Shown here: piece after piece, positions 60,130 through 64,000 of the stretch | Numbering within the stretch: the first letter of the stretch is position 1 | Layout: each line of letters starts with the position of its first letter | Source: Ruegeria arenilitoris | Lineage (GTDB): Bacteria; Pseudomonadota; Alphaproteobacteria; Rhodobacterales; Rhodobacteraceae | DNA: 64,000 nt | Direction: 5' to 3' (one strand) | NCBI RefSeq assembly: GCF_042675705.1 | Contig: NZ_JBHTJJ010000002.1 | The notes under the pieces: model-generated | The model's input: the letters and a program-made list of their open reading frames with translations, nothing else | Database searches by the model: none | What the model was told of the DNA's origin: nothing | Position numbers and translations under genes: made by a program

Positions 60130-61746
60130 TCAACCGTGAAGTGGCTTGTTGTTCGCCGCCCGATAGGCCTGCACATAACCGCGCGCGACCGAACGGACAG
60201 CGCGACCGATCTGGGTGTATGCCTCATCCGGCAAATTGGCGAAAGATGCTCGTGCGGACCAGTTCGGCGCATCGAAACCGCTGCCGTTCAGCAGCACGAT
60301 CCCATAGTCCTCGGCCAGTTTGAACGCGATGTCCAACGGGTGGACGTTCTTCTTGATCCAGTCCACGACCTCTTCGCCGACGTATTTTCGCAGCCAGAAT
60401 TCGAAGTCGATGATCCCGTAATAGGCATCATAGTGATCACCCGGCTGGACCTCGATCCCCAAGGCTTCGGTCAGCAGGTGGAACCGTCGATGCACCAGTT
60501 CGATACAGGCGGCCTGATAGGCTTTCTTTGTGTCGACCAATTCGCAAAGCGAAAACAACGTCATCATGACTTGCTGCGGCAGGGATAATCCGGCGGTGTG
60601 GTTAAGGGCCACATCCCGGCTGTCGGCCACCAGCCGGTCGACGAATTTGATCTCGCTGGGGTGCAGGCTGAGCGTGCCGTAACGCTTGTCGAGCTTCTGC
60701 TTGATCTCGGCCGGGTGCGCGGCGAGCTTTTCGTCAAAGATATTATCCTGGGCGACAGCAATCACGCCGAGCCGCCAACCGGTGCAGCCGAAATATTTCG
60801 AATAGGAATAAACGCCGATCGTGTTGCGGGGCATGTAGCCCATGACCGAGGTGAAATCATGTACGAAAGTGCCGTACACATCATCGGTCAGGACAATCAG
60901 GTCCGGCCTGTGGTTCTCGATCAGATCCGCGAGTTTGCGCAGAGAAGCATCGCTGAGGGCCACCGACGACGGATTGCCCGGATTGACCAGAAAGAAGGCC
61001 TTGACCTTGGGGTCCTTCAGCTTTTCGACTGCAGCATCGGTCAGTTGGAACCCATCCTCCTCGTCCGTTTCAACGTGAACGGACTCGAGGCTGTAATCCT
61101 CAAGTTCGGGCATCTCGAGATAGGGCGTGAAGATCGGCGTGCACAGGGCAATCGTGTCGCCCGGGTTCAGCAGCCGGTTGGCCTTGAGCGATTTGAAGAT
61201 ATAGCACATGGCCGCCGTGCCGCCTTCCACCGCAAACAGGTCGAACTGCGCATCGGGACGGTGCCCGGCACACATGGCCCACATCAGGTATTCGTGGGCG
61301 ATGGCGGCGTTGTGTTTCAGAATACGGTCGGGAACAGGGTAGTTGTCGCCGATGATCGAGTCCGTCAGCTCGTGCACGAATTCGTCGGCGTCGAAACCAA
61401 AGGCCCGGATGGCGTGGTCGACCACATCCAAAAGCGTGTCGGCGCCCGGCATCTCGGAATTGGCCTTGCCCCACTCCAACAGCCGGTCATGGCAACCTGC
61501 CATTGCCGGCATCCCCCCCAGACCCGCCGGATGGCTCATGACGCGGCGCGACTCGGTCACGGCAAACTGGCCAAGCGCAAAGAACGCTTCACGCGGGCGG
61601 GTGGCGACCCAATTGGGATTGCCCCGGCCGGCATTCAAAAAGGCGCTGTTGGATTTGCGCGCCTCGACCGAGGCCAGCTTGATCAGTTCGTCCTTGATCT
61701 GAAAGGGGCTGAGGGCTTCGTAATCGTGCAGCTTCAATCTGTCCAT
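60130..61746 (-). CDS. aspD: Bifunctional aspartate transaminase/aspartate 4-decarboxylase
   Basis: A 538-residue PLP enzyme matching aspartate 4-decarboxylase in length, longer than ordinary aminotransferases by about 130 residues. Landmarks are NAGRGNPNW, HPAGLGGMPAM, FFLVNPGNPSS and the PLP lysine in YSKYFGCTGWRLG. It converts aspartate to alanine and CO2. It follows the aspartate:alanine antiporter gene by 19 bases, the two forming a classical proton-motive metabolic cycle. Pure aminotransferase activity is a less likely alternative. Confidence 0.88.
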   Translation of the reverse strand: MDRLKLHDYEALSPFQIKDELIKLASVEARKSNSAFLNAGRGNPNWVATRPREAFFALGQFAVTESRRVMSHPAGLGGMPAMAGCHDRLLEWGKANSEMPGADTLLDVVDHAIRAFGFDADEFVHELTDSIIGDNYPVPDRILKHNAAIAHEYLMWAMCAGHRPDAQFDLFAVEGGTAAMCYIFKSLKANRLLNPGDTIALCTPIFTPYLEMPELEDYSLESVHVETDEEDGFQLTDAAVEKLKDPKVKAFFLVNPGNPSSVALSDASLRKLADLIENHRPDLIVLTDDVYGTFVHDFTSVMGYMPRNTIGVYSYSKYFGCTGWRLGVIAVAQDNIFDEKLAAHPAEIKQKLDKRYGTLSLHPSEIKFVDRLVADSRDVALNHTAGLSLPQQVMMTLFSLCELVDTKKAYQAACIELVHRRFHLLTEALGIEVQPGDHYDAYYGIIDFEFWLRKYVGEEVVDWIKKNVHPLDIAFKLAEDYGIVLLNGSGFDAPNWSARASFANLPDEAYTQIGRAVRSVARGYVQAYRAANNKPLHG

Positions 61747-61765
61747 GACTCAAGACCTTTCCAAA

Positions 61766-63451
61766 TCAACTGAGGATCAAAACGACGACCATCCCGAATA
61801 TCGTCAGCAGGGTGTTTCCGATCGCGTAGGGCATGCCGTAGCCCAAGGCCGGAATCCGGCTTTGCGCGGCCTCCTGGATCATGCCGAGCGCAGCCGTCGT
61901 GGTGCGGGCCCCCGCGCAGGCGCCAAACAGGATGGCAGGGTGGAATTTGAATACGTAATGCCCGACATAAACCGAGAAAATCATCGGCAAAGACGTGGCC
62001 ACAATGCCCCATAACAACAGCGCGACACCTGCCTGCTGCAAACCGGCCACGAAACCGGGCCCGGCCGATATCCCGATGACCGCGATGAAGACATTCAGGC
62101 CCAGCGTATTCATCAACCACAGCGACGGTGCGGGAATGCGACCGAAGGTCGGGTGAACGGTGCGCAACCACCCCAGCAGCAGCCCGGCCAGCAACGCGCC
62201 ACCAGTGGTCGACAGGCTGATTGGAAAACCGCCCATTGTAATTGCAAGCGTGCCGATGACACCCCCGATGAAAATGCCCCAGCCCACAAAGGCCAGATCG
62301 GTCGTGTCAACGGGCCGGTCGGCGTACCCGATTTCGGCAATGGCCGCCTCGACATGGCGCTTGCTGCCCAGAATGGTCAGAATGTCACCGCGATGCAGAA
62401 CCGTGCCCGGCAGCAGCGGCAGATCAATCATGTTGCGCGTCAGCTTCGACACATACACGCCACGTGCCTGAGGCATCTTGCTGAGCTCATCCAATGTCTT
62501 GCCGTGCACGTCCTTGCTTGTGATCAAAACGTCCAGTTTTTCCGATGGGATGCTCAGCAGTTCGGGCGCATCGGCTTCCTTGAGGCTGGGCTCGAGCGCT
62601 CCGACAAGATCACCGCGCCGGCCTGAGAACATCACGACATCACCCGCTTGCAGCACCGTGTCCGCGTCAACCTCGACGATCTTGCCACCTCGGCTAAGGC
62701 GTTCGGCATAGACGCGGACGCCGGGCAACAGGTCCTTGACCGGCTGGCCGAGCAATTCGCTGCCTTCGGGAATCTCAAAGGCGCGCGCCTCGATCGCGCG
62801 ATAGGCCGAAACGATGCCGCCGCCGGTCTCGACATCCTCGCCGCCACTCAGCTTGGCCTCGTATTCCTTGCAGGCGGCCATCAGGTCAACACCGATCAGG
62901 CGCGGGCCGATCTTGGCCAGAATGATCGCCGACCCGATCGTGCCGTAGATATATGTCACCGCATAGGCGACCGGGATCTGGTTGGAATAGGTATTGGCCT
63001 GCTCGGCCGACAAACCCAACTGGTTGATTTGGTCGGTCGCCACTCCGATCGCCGCAGAAATCGTTTGCGAGCCGGCATACAGGCCCGCGGCGTAGCCAAG
63101 CTCGAGCCCGGCGATCTTGGCCGACACGACCGGCACGATCAGACACAGGGCGAGAACGCTCAGCGCAAAAAGCACCTCGCGCGCGCCGTCAACCTTGAGG
63201 CCGCGAATGAACTGTGGCCCAACGCCATAGCCAACTGCGAAGATGAACAGGATGAAGAAGGTGGACTTCACCGCTGAATCGATACTGATCTGTGCCTGCC
63301 CGATCACGACGGCCGCCAACAGGGTGCCCGTGACCGAACCCAGACTGAACCCCATGACCTTGATTGGTCCGACCAAAAACCCGATGCCGATGGCGAGAAA
63401 GACAGCCAGTTCCGGATAGGTTTGCAGGATATTCACCAGCCAATCGACCAT
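61766..63451 (-). CDS. aspT: Aspartate:alanine antiporter AspT
   Basis: A 561-residue membrane exchanger of the AspT/AAE family. Two groups of membrane helices (about residues 10-185 and 385-560) flank a cytoplasmic part with two RCK_C-like domains (about 205-370; DTVLQAGDVVMFSGRRG, TVLHRGDILTILGSKR). It swaps external aspartate for internal alanine, which with AspD consumes an internal proton and exports charge. It is the first gene of the pair. The 220 bases upstream (63452-63671) hold no gene that I can see. Confidence 0.9.
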   Translation of the reverse strand: MVDWLVNILQTYPELAVFLAIGIGFLVGPIKVMGFSLGSVTGTLLAAVVIGQAQISIDSAVKSTFFILFIFAVGYGVGPQFIRGLKVDGAREVLFALSVLALCLIVPVVSAKIAGLELGYAAGLYAGSQTISAAIGVATDQINQLGLSAEQANTYSNQIPVAYAVTYIYGTIGSAIILAKIGPRLIGVDLMAACKEYEAKLSGGEDVETGGGIVSAYRAIEARAFEIPEGSELLGQPVKDLLPGVRVYAERLSRGGKIVEVDADTVLQAGDVVMFSGRRGDLVGALEPSLKEADAPELLSIPSEKLDVLITSKDVHGKTLDELSKMPQARGVYVSKLTRNMIDLPLLPGTVLHRGDILTILGSKRHVEAAIAEIGYADRPVDTTDLAFVGWGIFIGGVIGTLAITMGGFPISLSTTGGALLAGLLLGWLRTVHPTFGRIPAPSLWLMNTLGLNVFIAVIGISAGPGFVAGLQQAGVALLLWGIVATSLPMIFSVYVGHYVFKFHPAILFGACAGARTTTAALGMIQEAAQSRIPALGYGMPYAIGNTLLTIFGMVVVLILS

Positions 63452-63671
63452 ACTGCGCCTTTCGGGTTTGTTGCGTCGCTCAGTCCACCCTGAACGTCAG
63501 CTGTCCGGAGGCCCGGACGATTGCGATCAGCGCAGGAATTTCCAAGGTCACGATACCCCACGAGGACCGTTTGTCCATTGAGTTATCTGGATTTGTTTGG
63601 CTACCGAGCCGCTCGCAACTGTGTCCGCCAGCGGCGGCACAGGTGTGAAAAATCGTCGGCAACCGCCTGGA

Positions 63672-64000
63672 TCAATCGAACCTGCGCACCGACTTCGGCC
63701 CCTGGGATGTCACGGAATGCAGGGACAGGGAATGATCCATGTTCCGCATACGGTGGCGCAGCATTTCACGACCAAGCCGCGCCAAATCAGCTGCGTAGTC
63801 AGGGTTTGCGACGACATTCTCTGCCTCGCCCCGACCGTGGTGGTCGAACAACAACGGCGGCAGGTCAGCTGCGAACTCGACCAGGGTAAAGCGCTCGTCA
63901 CGTAGGATGCCCAGACACGAGTTGCTGTGACCCGTTCCAAGATCACGCTGAAACTGAGTGGGCGTCAGCGGATCGGCAAAGTCCAGCTCACTGAAGGAAT
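63672..64000 (-). CDS. Sulfatase-family protein, C-terminal part (cut by window end)
   Basis: The minus strand is open from the window edge to TGA at 63672, encoding the last 109 residues of a larger protein. TPTQFQRDLGTGHSNSCLGI, ERFTLVEFAADLPPLLFDH and GEAENVVANPDYAADLARLG are the usual C-terminal pattern of alkaline-phosphatase-fold sulfatases. The catalytic cysteine region lies beyond the window, so sulfatase versus phosphonate or phosphodiester hydrolase cannot be decided. Confidence 0.7.
   Translation of the reverse strand, partial: SFSELDFADPLTPTQFQRDLGTGHSNSCLGILRDERFTLVEFAADLPPLLFDHHGRGEAENVVANPDYAADLARLGREMLRHRMRNMDHSLSLHSVTSQGPKSVRRFD

Overview
The window is chromosome-like DNA of a marine alphaproteobacterium, most likely a roseobacter-type Rhodobacteraceae. 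Support for this comes from high GC coding DNA, dense operons joined by ATGA or GTGA overlaps, a TRAP transporter, a NasS-NasT nitrate system, a BioR-type box before bioB and a BioG/BioC biotin pathway. No rRNA, CRISPR array, transposase or integrase was seen. The only tRNA sequence is the 3' half of a tRNA-Pro(CGG).

1-6.1 kb looks like the right end of an integrated element. It starts with about 1 kb of DNA that looks non-coding and holds six copies of a 10-base TGTAAACCTT-like repeat. Next come a small XRE repressor, a 45-residue ORF resembling its tail, an Lrp/AsnC regulator, methionine gamma-lyase and a stand-alone AceE-like E1 enzyme. It ends exactly in the anticodon loop of the tRNA-Pro fragment, which keeps its own terminator. 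6.3-18 kb is a complete nitrate assimilation locus: nasT-nasS, an antitermination leader, nrtA-nrtB-fused nrtCD, nirB-nirD-nasA. 18.2-23.8 kb is a four-gene operon with hydantoinase/oxoprolinase A and B subunits, a HisC-like aminotransferase and an Asp/Glu-racemase-family enzyme.

23.9-29.2 kb holds a cyclase-AAA-TPR regulator divergent from a two-gene RiPP locus: an NHLP-clan precursor and a B12-type radical SAM maturase. 29.2-38.1 kb is a catabolic operon with a divergent RpiR regulator: N-formylglutamate-amidohydrolase-like enzyme, TRAP transporter DctQMP, glutamine-synthetase-like ligase, aldehyde dehydrogenase and Fe-alcohol dehydrogenase. The set fits uptake and gamma-glutamylation of an amino alcohol such as ethanolamine. 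Hairpins sit in four of its gaps.

38.2-51.8 kb is a surface and secretion region. A beta-propeller/RTX protein with a dockerin-like C-terminal region lies divergent from a BapA-like Ig-repeat protein with a cohesin-like domain. A SapC-family protein, a TolC-like lipoprotein, a LapB-type ABC exporter and an HlyD adaptor follow, with an unrelated MsbA-like exporter on the other strand. This possible cohesin-dockerin pair on a type I secretion adhesin is, with the RiPP locus, the most novel content. 52-54.6 kb is a hybrid histidine kinase and OmpR-type regulator. 54.6-60 kb is bioBFDAGC, with every junction a 4-base overlap. 60.1-63.5 kb is aspT-aspD, an aspartate:alanine exchange and decarboxylation pair. 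The window ends inside a sulfatase-family gene.
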